Positions 35,660 to 49,585 of a DNA stretch of 64,000 bases are shown here, one piece after another (the stretch's first letter is position 1; the number at the start of each line of letters is the position of its first letter). The DNA comes from Isoetes taiwanensis (lineage: Eukaryota > Streptophyta > Lycopodiopsida > Isoetales > Isoetaceae): assembly GCA_021234155.1 (NCBI GenBank), contig JAJEKV010000062.1, positions 2,825,305 through 2,889,304 of the forward strand, read 5' to 3'. The position numbers and the translations under genes are program-made. Under the pieces are notes generated by a model. That model saw only the letters and a program-made list of their open reading frames with translations. It was not told the origin of the DNA and did not search any database.

Positions 35660-38500
35660 CCTTGAAGATTCAAGTTTCTTCTCCGCCCTCCTCAGGGCCT
35701 CTTTGGCCGATAATTTATCGAAGCCGCTACACTTGCAAGTATCACTACCATCCGAGGCTTGTCCTTGATCCACCAACCATAGTCTTATGGTTTTGAGATG
35801 CTTGATAACGCAGGCTCGCCATTCGATTTGGCCTCCACCTTTGATGCCGCCAAATTCCTATACCTGTTGTATAAGTGGTACCTTTTCTTGCTTCGCCCCA
35901 CCAAGATACAAACACCTCTTCATAGGGGGAAGAGTTGGTCTTGTACGTATCCTCTTCAAAAAGGCCATTCATGCAGAGATGAGTATCCCGTCTAATGAGC
36001 AAGAGCATACCTTTCTTGACATCCCCGGTATGGGTCGATGTTTCAACCGGGTTCCGTTTTATTCTTTGCGTATCCGACATAGTATCTCTCTTGATGTGTT
36101 GTGTACTCGCCGAAAGACATTAATGACTCCGCCCATTAGCACCTGACCGCCCAGTGAGAGGCCGGTCTCTAATTTCTTGGTCTCGTGGGACTGTCCCAAG
36201 TGCATGCATCGAGTCGACCACCTCATTCATGTAGGATTATACCATGAGTTCACACCACCATGAGATATGTTTGCCCAATGCATCATGTACTTCGCAATGG
36301 GACGAATCGTAAGGCACCCATATCTTTGAGGCTATCATATGGCTTCCACGCGGCTTTAGGTGCTCCAAGTGGGCATTATTGTCATACCATCAACACCGGC
36401 CTTCCACATTCTTATTCCATTGTCGTGGAACCATTCTCGATGCCTTAGCCTCATCTTTGTAATACATGAGGGCCAACCATCTTTCATGCAAAATTTGAAG
36501 AGCCGGAGGGTTCGGGTGTCGTCCAAGGCGATCCTTCTTGTCGGAATGTATCCGCTCACAAATGACTTCAATCGGAACCTCGATGACTGGCATTTTAAGG
36601 CTTATAGTGCATCAAATGTCATCATGGGTGTGGCCGACCATCATGAATCCAAGTCAGTATCCGATCAAAAATCCCAGCCGCAAGATAAGAAAGGTAGGAG
36701 AAGAGATATATGTCCTTGTTCGCCGTGAGCAATTGTCTGGTTGTAAATATAGCCTTGAGTAGGTGTTTGGGATGAAAGGGAGCACTAGGAGAGGCCATAA
36801 ATTCTTGTCCAAAGTTATTGATCTTCTTAGTCCTCAATGCCATGGTGTTGAGGATCTTTATCCCATGCACAATCGAGGCGCTCAACTTCTCTTAAATGGC
36901 CTTTGTCTCTCGAAGCATCACTCCAGAGCTTTAAAGTGGTTTCAAGGAACCAATAAAGAAAACAGAATCATCCTTCCATAAATCTAGTGAAAAATGGCCC
37001 GAGAGCGCCAATACCATGGCCATGCATGCTTACTGCAGTCCACTTACTTTCAGCCGTTTATCTCCACACCGTTTGGCAACTTCTCCAATCCCAGGTACCA
37101 TTGTCTTGTTAAGATCCATCTTATCATGAATGATCATCGAGCTTGCTTTCAGAGCACGCCATGCATAAAGCTCTACAACCAACACCAGGCTCTTGCAAGA
37201 AATCTGTCATGTGTACCTTTCCTTGATCTGCCGCAATTCTCTTCTCTCTATTGGATCTCTCACCTTAGCCATTTTCTCTTTTATTACAATACAACTATCG
37301 CACTTGGAGAAAAGCTTATCCTCTTCGCACTGCAACCTCCGGGTGGTGTAACTTCACAACTTTAGAATGAAGATGGGGAGATGTGTCTCCGTCATCTCCA
37401 TAACCTTCGCATCCACCCCATGAATGTCCTTCTTTGTTAGGATAGAAGGGAGCCTCTTCACATTAGCTCTCCACACCTTCATTAGTGATTTTTTTTTGAC
37501 ACGTGGAGCATTGTCTCTCGTGATTCTCATCTATGTACATACAAGAGGGCATTTTCACGCTTTAGAGTCGCGACCTTGGTTTCTTGAGCCCGTATTACCA
37601 TGTTAAAGAATCTCTATGACCCGGCAAGGAAAAGCTTACCACTTATAGAAAGTTGACATTTACAATGTAAGTAAGTTTATGCCATGCTTTCAAGCATACT
37701 TCGCATTATTTAGATCACCTTCCCGACCGCCCATTTTACGTTAAAGGTCAAGCATATTTGTAAGCAAAGGTGGTCATGTCATGAGACTATGTTCTCAAAG
37801 AAACTGCGATGCACATGATCCGCCGGGTGGAGAAAGGGCGCGGCATCTGACGAATGCAAAGAAATTGTGGATTTGAAGTCTAGAATAGAAGCCGCAAATG
37901 ATCTTCTTTATCAACTTACATGGGGTGACAGTGTGTTCGGGTGTTCGATTCACCATTCTATAAGACCTCTTTGAGTCTTAGCAACTTCCTTGCATTGCAT
38001 AGGGTTCGCCTCGATATTACTGTATTTCAAGGCCTTTTGCGAGATCTGACATCTATGATATTTGTCTCATTGGATCACTCCTCCAGAAGTCGCGGTTCTA
38101 TGCATTTGGGCCACTGGCATCTCATAGCAAAGCTTCTGCGGCGCATAGACATATCTTCATCACGGTGGCGACCACGAAGTCTTCCTCTAATCTTATGTCA
38201 CCAACTCTGCACGGTTAGGATCAGTGAAGATGATCACCCCGCAGCATAAAACATATAGCGCCAGTCATCCATGACATGCGGTTCCTCTCCACGGCTCATC
38301 TCTTGAATGCCTTATCACCACCGGTTTGTTTGAATGGACCTTTTCGTCTTAGGCTACGGCTAGGTAATTTTAAACTGCTACCGGGCGAGTTGATATGTCA
38401 CAACCGGTATAGTTTAATACAGCGTACAAGCCACAAAATGCCACAAACTCTCCCAGGAGTGTTGAAATTTCGGTTCGGATATGGCAAGGTATGCTTTTTG
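35660..38500 (-). pseudogene. DUF7869-like gene, copy A, fragmented reading
   Basis: This is the same gene as at 58.45-61.3 kb, read on the minus strand, with the frame broken into many short pieces. Recognisable parts include DNxxx...KDIYLFSYLSYL near 36690 and YDLxxLHERWLALMYY-like text near 36480. Differences from copy B cluster at CTG/CAG sites, so this copy may be intact in reality. See the copy B entry for function. Confidence 0.55.
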
Positions 38501-40560
38501 TCTATAAACTTATCCATAGACACTACCGTTTTGGGCAAAGGAAGTTGTGATGTTTGTTGAAATAATTACTTTGCCCTCCCTTTGACACCATTAAATGGAA
38601 AATTTTCGGACCTTGATTAGGGCATTTTGAATTAGACAAAATTTCGATAGTGCTATTAGAAATGTGAGTGGCGATAATCACAGAAAACACTAAATGCTTG
38701 TTTAGGGAAAAGTTGAACAAATAGGGGAAAAGTTAGTGTCTTTTTTCGAAGACTTGGCGATCTAATAAGGATTTGAGAGGCTTGTACAAGTTTAACTCCA
38801 ATGCTAAGACACGTTTGCTCAATGCTAAGACACGTTTTGCTCCAATGCTAAGATATAATTGTTGATGAAGATAAAGCGGCCACGATCTAGCCGAGGACCG
38901 AGGCGATACGATCAAGCAATAGACATTAAATTAGTATCCATTTGCTTCATCATTAAATCAGCTTTTCCACATTTATCGCTTGTTCTACCATTTAACTATT
39001 TATACCCTGATCACGACAGAAGATTACCGTCGTCGAATGCTAAGCAGGATTTGAAGTTGTGGTTTGGTTTTCAGGATGTGTTTGCTGCAGGATAACTATG
39101 TTGTGAAATTCATTTCACAAGGACTACTTACAGAGAATATAATATACAACTGCCTCTTCCCATTGCCTAATCGCTCATTTGATAAATGTAGTTAAAATGG
39201 TATTGTGTCCTTATACCCCATTCAAAACAAAGTTTTAATAGTATATCCGCCTCGATTCCACTCTTCACGATGCGATCAAACACCGTGAAAATGTCTTCAA
39301 ATATTCAGATCGCCTTCCATTTCCAGATGAGCACCTCAAATGCCTCTTAATTTAGACGACGCTTCGAAGACCTATTCGCCACTTTAAAAGCCTCCTTCCC
39401 GAAATAATTTGAATGAATGGTCATGCAATAGCGAAGCTGGGTGAATTGAGCTTGAATTTCAAATCCAGATAATTTTGCTGGCTTCCATTGTCACCGCCTC
39501 ATTTAAAACTCGGTCGTGGAGTAATATGTTGTCCCGCGAACCTCGCCCCATGCTGCATCGGCGAGTGTCATCGGTTCTATTTAAACTCAAGATGTCGCGG
39601 ACTATTTTCCCTTCCTCTTTCCCAGTCCTATGGTACGTAATTTGAACTTAGTGTGGCGGCCCTGCGGCAGAGAATAAAACGCTGATTTCGCATTTTTAAG
39701 AATATTCGATCCGCCACCGAATTTATTTCTGTGATTTATTAGCCCGCGAATTTATTGCACCACGAAATTAATTTTCCTCGACCATCATTGTGATTCGCCA
39801 TTAATGACCCCCATTCTATAAATTCAACAAAATCCCATATCTCTAGCCCCTTCAGCGATCCACCCACGAAATACCACAGACTTTTCGAAAGCCTTCCGAC
39901 CATATCTCGGGCCAAAATTCGCCTTTAAAAAGAAGGTATTTCAGCTTTTCACTTAATTCACATTCGCCGCTCTCTAGCATTAGTTGTCATGTTTTAGCAT
40001 GCTATATGCTCGATAGAATCGCTACCGCTGATGTTAATGAAGGGTGATTTTTATTTTACAGCCTTCATAGCTTGTAGAACGATCGCGATTCTTTTCACCA
40101 ATAAATACGCGATAGCTTTAATGTGATATTGCTCACAACTATCAGCGGCACACTAGATAATACTTTTATCTCTACTTACATATTGTAGATCGCGCCACGA
40201 TACTTAGCATTAGTGCTTATATCGATCAGATTTGTTTCCATACAAGGATCGGGCGGACGCATCCCCTTAACATACTTGTTAATAATGTTTTTGTCTATCT
40301 ACTTGTAAAGAACACTCTACGTTCCTTATGTGCACTTTGCGGTCTTTGAGTAGTGAGTGGTGTCACTTATCGGTTCATATTCTACTTGCAAAGATCGAGA
40401 CTTCATGTTCCAACGATGGATCCCATGTGCATTGTAACTCCTCGATAGAAGTCGAAAATGCATGGAATAGCTCAGGCCAAACCTCATGGCAGAGACCTTG
40501 AAGGACTTGTGTCTCTTCTTGAGGAATGGAAAGGGCCCAAAAGATTTTGAACAGTTTGGC
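38500..40560. other. Non-coding with scattered imperfect palindromes
   Basis: No gene. This is the copy A counterpart of the palindrome-rich stretch at 61.5-63.2 kb. Remnants such as GATCGCGATTC (about 40081), AGATCGCGCCACGAT (about 40188) and AAGGATCGGGCGGACGCATC (about 40245) sit where copy B has more complete palindromes. Confidence 0.5.
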
Positions 40561-40562
40561 AT

Positions 40563-41030
40563 AATAGTCACAAACCATTAATCACAAATCATTAACACAC
40601 AACTAACATTATTAACACAAACCATTGCATTGACATATTTTAACTTAAAATCCCCTTAAACCCCCTTTGGTTTGCATATTCACACCTGGGGTTACTTCCA
40701 GCAATGAGTCATTTGATAGAGCATTTGCCCTATTCCAAGTCAGACTGGACATATAGCGATCCTCGTTTGTGGGGGTATGCATGTACAAGTTTTGATAATC
40801 TGTATATTAAAGTTTGCAAAAATACTATAAGGTTTGAGAATGTAATTAATGGTGTTAATTTTTGTACATGTATTAAATTTTGAGGCTCACCCTCTAATGT
40901 GAACCCCTCTGTGAATATGCACCCAAACCAAAGGGGTTTAAGGGGATTTAATTTAAATGTGTCAAAAATAAATGCCTTTGTGTAATAATGTTAGCTGTGT
41001 GTTAACGGTTTGTGTTAACTAAAATTTTTG
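40563..41030. mobile_element. Foldback (long-TIR) element, copy A
   Basis: Long inverted arms of about 140 bp (about 40565-40706 and 40890-41025) carry AACATTATTAACACAAACCA, CCTTAAACCCCCTTTGG and their complements around a central segment of about 185 bp. There is no coding capacity. Its central segment is in the opposite orientation to the one in copy B at 63.45-63.93 kb, while the flanks outside the arms are in the same orientation. Confidence 0.8.
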
Positions 41031-41034
41031 GCCC

Positions 41035-41318
41035 CTTAGGCCTTAAGGATGGTGTAGGGTGTAGATATAGATACTATTTAATCATCGAATGATAGATGGC
41101 ATATCATTGCCTCACAAATCTAACAAACTAGAGGTGCCTCAAATTATGGAAACGAAAACATTGCATGAATTGTGACATATAATATTATACTAATACCAAT
41201 GTTAATACATGGTGTAGCAATGTGAATAATAGAATTTATTCATAATGAAATGTTTAAACTCTCGCTTTTTCCTCGGGTTGCATACCATGGTACCGGAATT
41301 TCGAGAATCATAAATGTA
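41035..41318. other. Spacer before copy B
   Basis: AT-rich, no gene. The first part (to about 41090) matches the last bases of the window, so it belongs to the duplicated unit. The remainder has no partner in view. Confidence 0.6.
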
Positions 41319-42485
41319 TTGCTCAAGGAAGAAAAGGAGGAACACAACATCAAACGTAGCTTCTTCATATTGAATCTATAAAATAAATTCATCTTTTCCG
41401 CGAGACTTGAAATACATGAAGTTAATTATCAAAGAAAAAACAAAACCAATGTAGGTAATTTCTTTTAAAACAAACATCTGATGGACAAGCTCATACATGG
41501 ATAGCTGCAAAAGCATAATACTTCCATCGTGATACAATAATCAAAATAGAAGGTCAAGAAGCATAACAGCCAAGCCAAATGCAATGTTAATTATATTCCT
41601 GTCCTTTGCAAAAGCCCTACATCATCTGCATCCAGTAAATAAGCTTTGGCCTTTTATCAAAACAAAAACGATGTTACCGCTTTCAAGCACTTTGCAAAGC
41701 CAAAGCAACGCTAAAACTAAAATGGTAGATCCAAGTTGCCGCTATCTGCAGCAAAGGCAACGGTTGATATCCTTCAGTTCTGTACAACTAATCGCTTTGT
41801 GTTCCATCCTTAACAAACATGTTAGGGCAGCTGCACGGACATAGGAACGCTGGATCAACCTCAATATATGTAAAAAGCAGATCAACCTGCAATATACCTC
41901 ACAACTCAGATTTCTTATTCCCAGGCAAGCAGCTGCATGAAAGAAAAGTAAAAGGCATACCGAAGTCAGCCTGTAGCCGAACGAACTTTTCTTTAAAAGC
42001 ACCAGAATATAGAATATAGGAAAAACCTAAATATAAAGCCTATCCTTAAAGACTTTCCCATCTTTGAATCATCAGATTCACCTGATTTCAGGTTCGTGGG
42101 TGCTTTGATAGCTAACAAAGGTGAGAGCCGTCAATGCCGCTTGTAACATACTCTTCTTGTTGGCAACTTCTAGCATTAGCCTCCCTTGTCTGAAAATAAA
42201 GCAGCAGTAATAAAATAGCAGCAAGACTGCATGAACGCGATTTTGCAAATAAAAAATAACCATAAAACCATTACTAAATAGGATATTTACTAAAAGCTTT
42301 GTTTCGGCCTTTGAAAATGTAAAAAGTAAAATATAAAAGAACCTTGCATCTTATTTATTAGCTAATAATGCTGCCTAATCCAACAATCTTACTTTCTGCT
42401 TGTTAGAGGTGAGTCCATCAGACATAAAAATAATCTAAAAATAACAGGTTTTAAATTCTGCTGCCCAAAGGCTTGACCAGATCTC

Positions 42486-43164
42486 CTATACCAGCAACAT
42501 GAAGATTGCCAGAATGGACAAAGTTGACATTTTCAAAAACTTCATCATAACCAATATCCTGTTCTTGTGAAAGCATTTAGCCAACATGTTTGCTAGCAAT
42601 TCCATCTGCATTATAACCATCCTTCTTTCTGTCAAATTGCTCTCTAAACACCTTACAAAAAAACAATGTCTGAGCAATAACTTTTTCACCTACATTCCCA
42701 ACAAATATGCTTTAGCTTCTGCTGCAAATCTGAAAGAACCATGACTTCTGATAGAGTTGAATAAAACAACTCAACAAAAGAAACCCACGGATCTGAACAA
42801 ATCTGAGAAGACTTTCGGCTAAATCTTGAAGAGTAACAAGCAAAGACGTTGCAAAATTGTTTTGAAAAATTGAAACCACTGGATGTTAAATATGCCAGAG
42901 AGTTGTCAAATTTGGCAAATTTGCTCTTCAAGAAAACCAAAATCCTCATGCACAAAATCAAAACTGGCAGACTAGAAGATCTTTTACCTTCGATAAATTC
43001 AACCTGATTTCCTCTAAAGACAACAAGCTGAAAAGCCCAAACAAATCCCTTGATTTTGTACATAATTCATGTTCCAGATCCATAGGCCGGTCCCTAAACT
43101 TTTTTCCAGCCAGACATTGGATGAAGAACTTCCAAAACATGGTTAATTCTTCATCTGGCCTCAA
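42486..43164 (-). pseudogene. Coding-like segments in INTS7 intron 3, copy B
   Basis: Near-identical counterpart of 19946-20618, with the same unrecognised peptides (for example FWKFFIQCLAGKKFRDRPMD and RRMVIMQMELLANMLAKCF). A few single-base differences shift frames relative to copy A. Family unknown. Confidence 0.35.
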
Positions 43165-43169
43165 TTGCC

Positions 43170-43367
43170 TTTTTTTGCATTCTAAATTGTGTATCTATCA
43201 AGTCCTTCGTATATGTTGGACTTCTCCAGCTGACATGGCAGACCGCTCATTCTACTGCAGTATAGGACTGTAGTATAGTTAGCTGTACTGTTATATGGCA
43301 CTTTGTACCTTTCTCTTTTCTGTCCTGTGAATAAAGGCAATCTGCAGTTTTTTTGTGCATTCTAAAT
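43170..43367. mobile_element. Small retro-type insertion, copy B
   Basis: Identical to the insertion at 20624-20821, including both halves of the putative target-site duplication. Confidence 0.5.
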
Positions 43368-45158
43368 AAATCTTAGCATCTAATGAAACCAATAATGTTG
43401 CATTTTTAAGCCCTACCCACCTAACCCTTTTTAACAACTAAATTATATTCACACAGAATCAAGAAGCAACTAGAGTATTGTCAACCCTAGAACATTTGTT
43501 TATAATTAAATTTAGTAGCAGCCAAAAACTTCCTTGGACTGGAACTACGGAAGCCTAATACAGTGTTCATCAATGAGTTACTTCTATACTTACAGCTGTA
43601 CCTCTTGAGCTTGTGTAGCAAGCAATGAAGAAACTCCCATCTTGGCAAGAAGGCATTATAGCTCAAATTTCAGCTTTCGGTGGTGTCCTCATAAAATTTA
43701 TCATTTCTGTTAACTTTTCAGTGCCAAAGCAGCAAATGCTGCTATTCTTTCACTGAAAGTTGAAACGGCAAAGAAGGCTGCCTCCACCTGTACGAAAAAA
43801 ATCATATAAAGCTATCAGGAAGCATTCTGAGCACAATACTCTGGTGGTTAAAACAGACGTGAAATCTTTGTAAGAGCAACTGATGTAAAACATTGACTGT
43901 ATCCCCCCTCCTATTAAAGAGTAAACCAAAGATTAGAATGGAAAAAATCCCCTATTATAAACCATTATTTGTATCATACTTTCTGTTTATGACCCCAAGA
44001 TCATAAAGCTGCGGCTTTATCTTGATACACAATGAAAGTTACATTAGCAAATTTGGAAGTTACAAAATAAACAGCATAAACTCACAGCAGTTTGATGTTG
44101 AATTACTGTGAATGTTCTCTTGCGTCATTGTGCAGTTCCAATTGAAGAAAAGTGATTGCTATAGTGTCTATACACCCAAAAACACCAGGTTGCATTTTCT
44201 GGGCTCCTAACAGGATTTCTACCCTTCATGATATGGATTTATTGCAATGCAATATGCAAATCTTCCAATTCTAAATTGTTTCCAGCATACTTCCTAGTTT
44301 CCGTATTCCTCCCACCAGCCTCATGCAGGTTTTATCATATTTCAGGCTGATTCCATCAAAAAATTTATTCCTAAGGCTTCAATTTGTTGTGGTTGTATGT
44401 TATTTTATCATCATAGTTTTGTAGACGGGTTTCCCACATGTTTTCCACAATGCCCAGTCGTAATTGTGACATTAAAAAAATATACCTCCTGCCTGTGAGC
44501 AGACTCAAGGGCTTCCAAAATTAGTCGGTGTACATCGTAGTCATCTGCTGCAATATTTGCCAAACACCCAATGGCACGTAATGCGAGTGCTCTTGCTATC
44601 ACATCTCCACTGTCCATAACGCTCTTAATCCTCCTCAACATCTCCATATAACTTGGTATTCTATTCTTGCTAAGTAGTCCTTCAGAAGAAGCCTGTTCTT
44701 CCTTATTCACCAAAAGCAGAACCTTCAAAATGAAAGTCCTTGTGAAATTATTTCCACCCTTAAAGGCATCAGCAAGGCGCAGCATTATTGCATTAGCCAA
44801 GGCCTGGTCTTGTCCAGCTTCCAGCTTGAAAAGGGCAGCAACAGAAGCTGAGACAGGAGGTTCAAGGTTCCATTGGACAAGGCGGGGACCCAGTTTCATG
44901 ATTTCTTCCCATTGAGCACCTGCATGGATTTTGTTTTCAAGAGATGCTGGGCAAGGTGAACGACTTTCTGCAGTTCATTTACCTGGTTTAGAAGAACGCA
45001 GACCACGATCCAAGTCCAAGTTCCATGCACGCGCCTTGTTGGCGGCTATTTCTTCCATGCCGGATCCTCCAGTTTCGAATTTGAACATAGTTTTATTCAA
45101 AAGAAACCAAATAGAACTGAGATAGTGTACCCCTACGGACAATGGTGATGAGAATCTT

Positions 45159-45373
45159 AACATCTCAAACGTCTATGATCTATGACCTCGTGAAAGTACG
45201 ATCCTCGTGAAAGTATGATCCCAGCATAACATCGGTATTAAAGCCGTGCTGAGTATCACATGTAGCAACTTATCACATGTAGCAACTCGTCAGGCGTGAC
45301 CAACTCAGTATAGCGCACCCAGATTTGATCATATGTCGGACAGCTCTGGAGGGTATAGCATTCATCCTCAATG
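45159..45373 (-). mobile_element. LINE 3'-end fragment, copy B
   Basis: Same fragment as at 22612-22826, with the finger-like GAIEDECYTLQSCP on the minus strand. Confidence 0.6.
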
Positions 45374-45539
45374 GCTCCCATGGAATACGTTGTCATAGTC
45401 TGCAAAACTTGCATTAACGGAGCAAGCAGTAATTGCATAGGTGGAATTGAACGACTAACCAAGTTCACAATGTGGTCAGGAACTAGTTTGGAACTCATGC
45501 TTTGGAATGAAGGTATCTTTCGGCATTAGAATAACACCA

Positions 45540-47680
45540 CCATGTCGAGGAAAAACCATTTACCTTGTACTTTATGAGGCCTTATGATCTATATACTTTT
45601 TACAAATGGGCTTAGACAATTATATAAGCAATGGTTAAGGAATAAGGTTGGCAAATTATCTCTTACTATAATTTTGTTAATGGTTTAGCGGAAAATAAGG
45701 GTTAGGGTTTTGTTGGAATTTTTTTGGACCTTTGGGTAATTTTGTAAATTGGTGGCGGTCAGGTCCAGAGCATGGTGGGCGGTGGAGTTGGGCCACATGA
45801 GGCGATCTTGCCTTGGAGATGAGGCGATCTGGCTGATGAGGCGATGATGCGCCCCGCGACCGTTGTTTCGGTTTTCGAGGGAAGATCGGCCTTCTTCAAT
45901 TGTATTTCATCTAGAGGGCTTAAGTCATGGAGGAGGCGGCTTACGCCTTGGCTTGGCCGAAAGCAGGAGGCTCACGGAGGTCGATTTACGCATAAAGCTT
46001 GGCTTCACCGGAGTTTGGATGCATCTTTGGGTTTCTAGCTATGGCTACTCGGTTTCCGGCTATGGCTATGGTTTTCGAGGGATTGTTCTTGGCGATGGGG
46101 CTTAGGATAGACCACGACTCTACAAGATAAAGGCGTAATCTGCTGGGTGGAGATAAGCGGGGGCTGCCTCATGTGTTCGCAGTTCTTCTTCGACCAAATT
46201 TGAGAACCTACTTTGTTGAGTTTTTGTTGTTCAAGCATGTAAAATTTCTGCTGAAATTGCAGTGCTATTTGTGCTATGGCACGTTCTCAATAGATGCCAC
46301 CTCTTCACTTTAAGTTCTTATATGTTCTTCACTCTTCTTTGTTCTTATGTGTCTTTTGTGAATGCAATGGTGTTAGTGCATTTTTATGTGTATAGATTGA
46401 AGTATACCATGTATGTATATCTCTAATATATAATTGTAATATGGAGGGTTAGGGGGCGACTTAGGGGCCGCGATATTGTTAATTTTTTGCTTAGAGTTGG
46501 GCGGTGTAAAGTTCTAAAATACTAAGTGAGGGAGTGAACGTTTGAGGCTTGGCAATTTGGGAGTAATGATTTTTTGAAACTTCTAGAAGGGCCGGGTTTG
46601 AGGTCCGGCGGAGGTTACGAAAGAGCTAAGGCCGTTCGGAAGGAAGCTGGGGCGTTGTCAGAAAGCATCTGGAAGGGCCCGGCATAGTATAAAAACGAGA
46701 GGCGAAAAGTCCGAACCAGTTGGAGAGATAGGAAGATTGTCAACGGGCCGAATGTGAGTGGTTTGGAGGATTGGGTTGGAGAAGTCTATCGGACTTGGCG
46801 TGGAGTAATTGAAGCTTTTGTTGTTTGTGGGCATCGTAATTGTGTGTTTTGAGAAAGCCTATGGTGCCGGAGTGCAATTCAGAGACTCACATCTTGGATG
46901 AGCGGCTAATTTCATTCGCTTGCATTTTCTTTGCGACTTCTCGGGTTTTTTTCCCGATTTGTGGTTATGAGATACTCTTACGACTTTGCGCCCATCAGGC
47001 CGGATTCGAGCGACGGAGGAATTGTAGAGGAGTGAAGATGTGGTTTCCAGTAATTTGGATGGAATCTTAATGATTTTTTAGGATCTGTAGCTATTAGTTC
47101 TAGGATTTGCAATCGTGGCGTCTGGGTTGCTGGTCTTGGGCATGACAAAATAATTTAATGTAATGGTTTGTTTGATTTTGTTTGCTACAAGCATAAAATA
47201 ATTTAATGTTTTGTTCGGTTTGATTTGATAGATTATGTGTTAGTTATGTAAAAGATACGTGACAATCGAGCATGATTAAAGGGTATGCATGTGCTTAAGC
47301 ATCTGAATCCATGCATTGTTTTCTGTTCAAATATCTTCGCTAAGCAAATGAAGACAAATTGAAAACATGATCATGAAGAACAGAGAGATAAGCATAAGAA
47401 AAGAGTTTTGCACCCACCGGCTTATCCCCCCCCCCATCATCACGGATCTGGTTTTCTGACCAACTCTCGCAAGAAACCTTAAATGAAGATATGAAGACTA
47501 CGCAATTTCCTACTTCTTTGTCAAACGATTCAATTTTATTTAACATTACAAAGCATTTTTCTTGAATTGTTGTGCGGAAATCGATTTAAAAATAACTACT
47601 GGCCCTTATAATTTTCACGAGAATGCAATCTCAGGATAACGAAAACCTATCATCTGGTAAGAAAGTAAGTAAAACTACTT
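45540..47680. other. Non-coding, copy B of 23.0-25.1 kb
   Basis: No gene. It differs from copy A at many CTG/CAG positions: for example GGACAGGTG becomes GGGCGGTG, and CTTTGCAGCTTCTCTGGG becomes CTTTGCGACTTCTCGGG. This block is the clearest display of the site-linked discordance. Confidence 0.5.
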
Positions 47681-47682
47681 AC

Positions 47683-47800
47683 CTCTAGAACCCATATAGC
47701 CCTTTTCCATGAGCTCCGAAGCATTCGCATAACATGCTACAGTAGTGGCGCTAGTTGTCCAAAAGCAAACACTTGGTATGTGAAAAGCATTGGCAACATC
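47683..47800 (-). pseudogene. UGT exon fragment, copy B
   Basis: Same 118-nt glycosyltransferase exon as at 25168-25285, identical inside. The adjoining acceptor CAG of copy A reads CGT here, another difference at a CAG/CTG site. Confidence 0.55.
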
Positions 47801-47975
47801 ACGAGCAACAAGAAACAAGCGGATATTTTGCCATCAAACCCTTAACCGGCTTACGCATTCCTATCGGACATTAACGCACTTTCAAATTTATCACAATAAG
47901 GTATTCTATTTCCATAATATTGCACTCTTGGATTTCTTTCCCATATCTTTATACAATCTTACGCGTTTATACGAC

Positions 47976-48516
47976 TGTGAACTTCAATAATGCGAGCACA
48001 GTATAACCTACATCAACCCAGACCAAACTATGTGGTATCAAGCTTGCACTTCATGCAACAAGAAGGCAATAGAAAAAGACTCACACTTCTGGTGCGAAAC
48101 ATGTCACATGAACACCGAAACATCAAAGAGGTATTCCTAAACAACTTATATATCACTACAATTACACATATTAACTTCATTACCTCCTTTGGAACATTGC
48201 CAGATACATTATTCAAGCAAAATTAATAGATTCGACTGCAGAGGCTTGGGTATCGATCTTCAACGAACAAGCTGAGCAAATATTTGGTCATACTGCTGAC
48301 GAGATGTCCATCATTCGAACCACAGACCAAACGACATACCAAAAAAAAATTCAACAACCACTATGGGCTCCTCGAATCTTCCATCTCCTCGTGATGCACA
48401 CTGAGTACATGAACACACAGAGACAAAAGATTACAGTTCAAGAAATCAATCCCATAGATTGGTCAACAGAATGCAAAACTTTACTAGACAAAATAGCAAA
48501 TTTGAAATCGTGCTAG
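47976..48516 (+). pseudogene. RPA70-like 3' exons, copy B
   Basis: Same two-exon DBD-C fragment as at 25461-26001. Exon 2 (48204-48516) is identical. The beginning of exon 1 is altered near 47965-48000. The zinc ribbon cysteines are intact. Confidence 0.7.
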
Positions 48517-49104
48517 ATCTCTGATAAACATGTACTCCATTCCAATTTCCTTTAATACTACAATAATTTTAGAATCAAAATCATTCCACTCGCATTCACT
48601 TAAATTCCTTGACTTCTGAGATATTATCAAACCAAACCTGACTGCGGCGGCGAATGCTGCCGCGACAAATTCTTGTACGTATAATAGCTGTATGGTGTGT
48701 GCAAGCTTATACGTGGTCTGATGTGGAAATTGCACAGCCCTTGATTTGGCATATTCATGAAACTATACTTGGATCCAATGATCCAAATAAAACAATAAGG
48801 ATAGTGCAATAAGGATATTCATGAATTATGCATGATGATAGAGCATTTTACCTTGTCAAATATCACAAAGAAGGACAAAGAATTTTCTTAAAAAAACTAA
48901 AAATAGTGCCCCGTGTTGCTGGAGATAAGCTGAGAATTTGTAAATCACACATTATAGCAATAAGAGAAGAGAGCATTAATAATCCAAAAGTACTCCATTA
49001 TTAAAGCACTTCAACCATTTTTCTCTTCCCTTTTTCCCTTTCCTTTTCCAATCAATCTCCAGATACGTTAAAAATTCTATCTATCAATCTTTTGCTCTTC
49101 TCTG
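48517..49104. other. Non-coding, GC hairpin, copy B
   Basis: Copy of 26002-26590, including the GCGGCGGC...GCCGCGACAAATTC hairpin near 48642. No gene. Confidence 0.45.
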
Positions 49105-49585
49105 TTTTGTAGCTATTGCATCAATTCGCACGGGGTCCCACAGGCTACGGATTGAGACGGGTAGATGGGAGCGGCTGCAATTGCCGCGAGAAGCGAGACT
49201 ATGTGCCTGTTGCCAGTTACAGGTTATTGAAGATGAAAGCCATACTCTTCTGAGTTGCCCTGCTTTTGAGATAGTCCGGAATCATTTTTTGACCTTAGCA
49301 TTCCATTCCACGCTTCCACAACTTCTCAGAGCACCATCTGTGCATGACTTGGCATTATACATACTTGAGGTTCTAGATAAACGTCTGCAATTACTGAGCC
49401 CTCAGTAGTCATTATCTCTGCTTGTCTAGTATCATCATTACTGCAAAGGTTTTTCCCTTGAAAACCTTTCGAGGCAGGGTTTTTTAATCCTAGTAGTAAT
49501 GATTGTACTAGCCCATTGTATGGGTCCCATGACCTATTGGTCTCCGTGGACGTTAAAAAATTTATTCTATTCTATTCTATTCTTT
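49105..49585 (+). mobile_element. LINE 3'-end fragment, copy B
   Basis: Same as 26590-27066: C-terminal CCHC-like finger frame ending at 49406, then the CGTGGACGTTAAAAA tail and TTCTA repeats. Confidence 0.8.

Larger units (their letters stand above)
41678..45058 (-). pseudogene. INTS7 partial duplicate, exons 1-5 only
   Basis: Exons 1 (44983-45058), 2 (44486-44919) and 3 (43602-43787) sit at the expected places. Exon 2 reads through cleanly to ESAHRQE, without the extra base seen in copy A. Exon 3 carries small indels. Exons 4 (about 42082-42188) and 5 (about 41678-41886) are ragged, with losses around CAG/CTG. Exons 6-7, encoding two thirds of the protein, are absent because the duplication breakpoint is in intron 5. 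If transcribed it could give only a short ARM-repeat fragment. Confidence 0.85.
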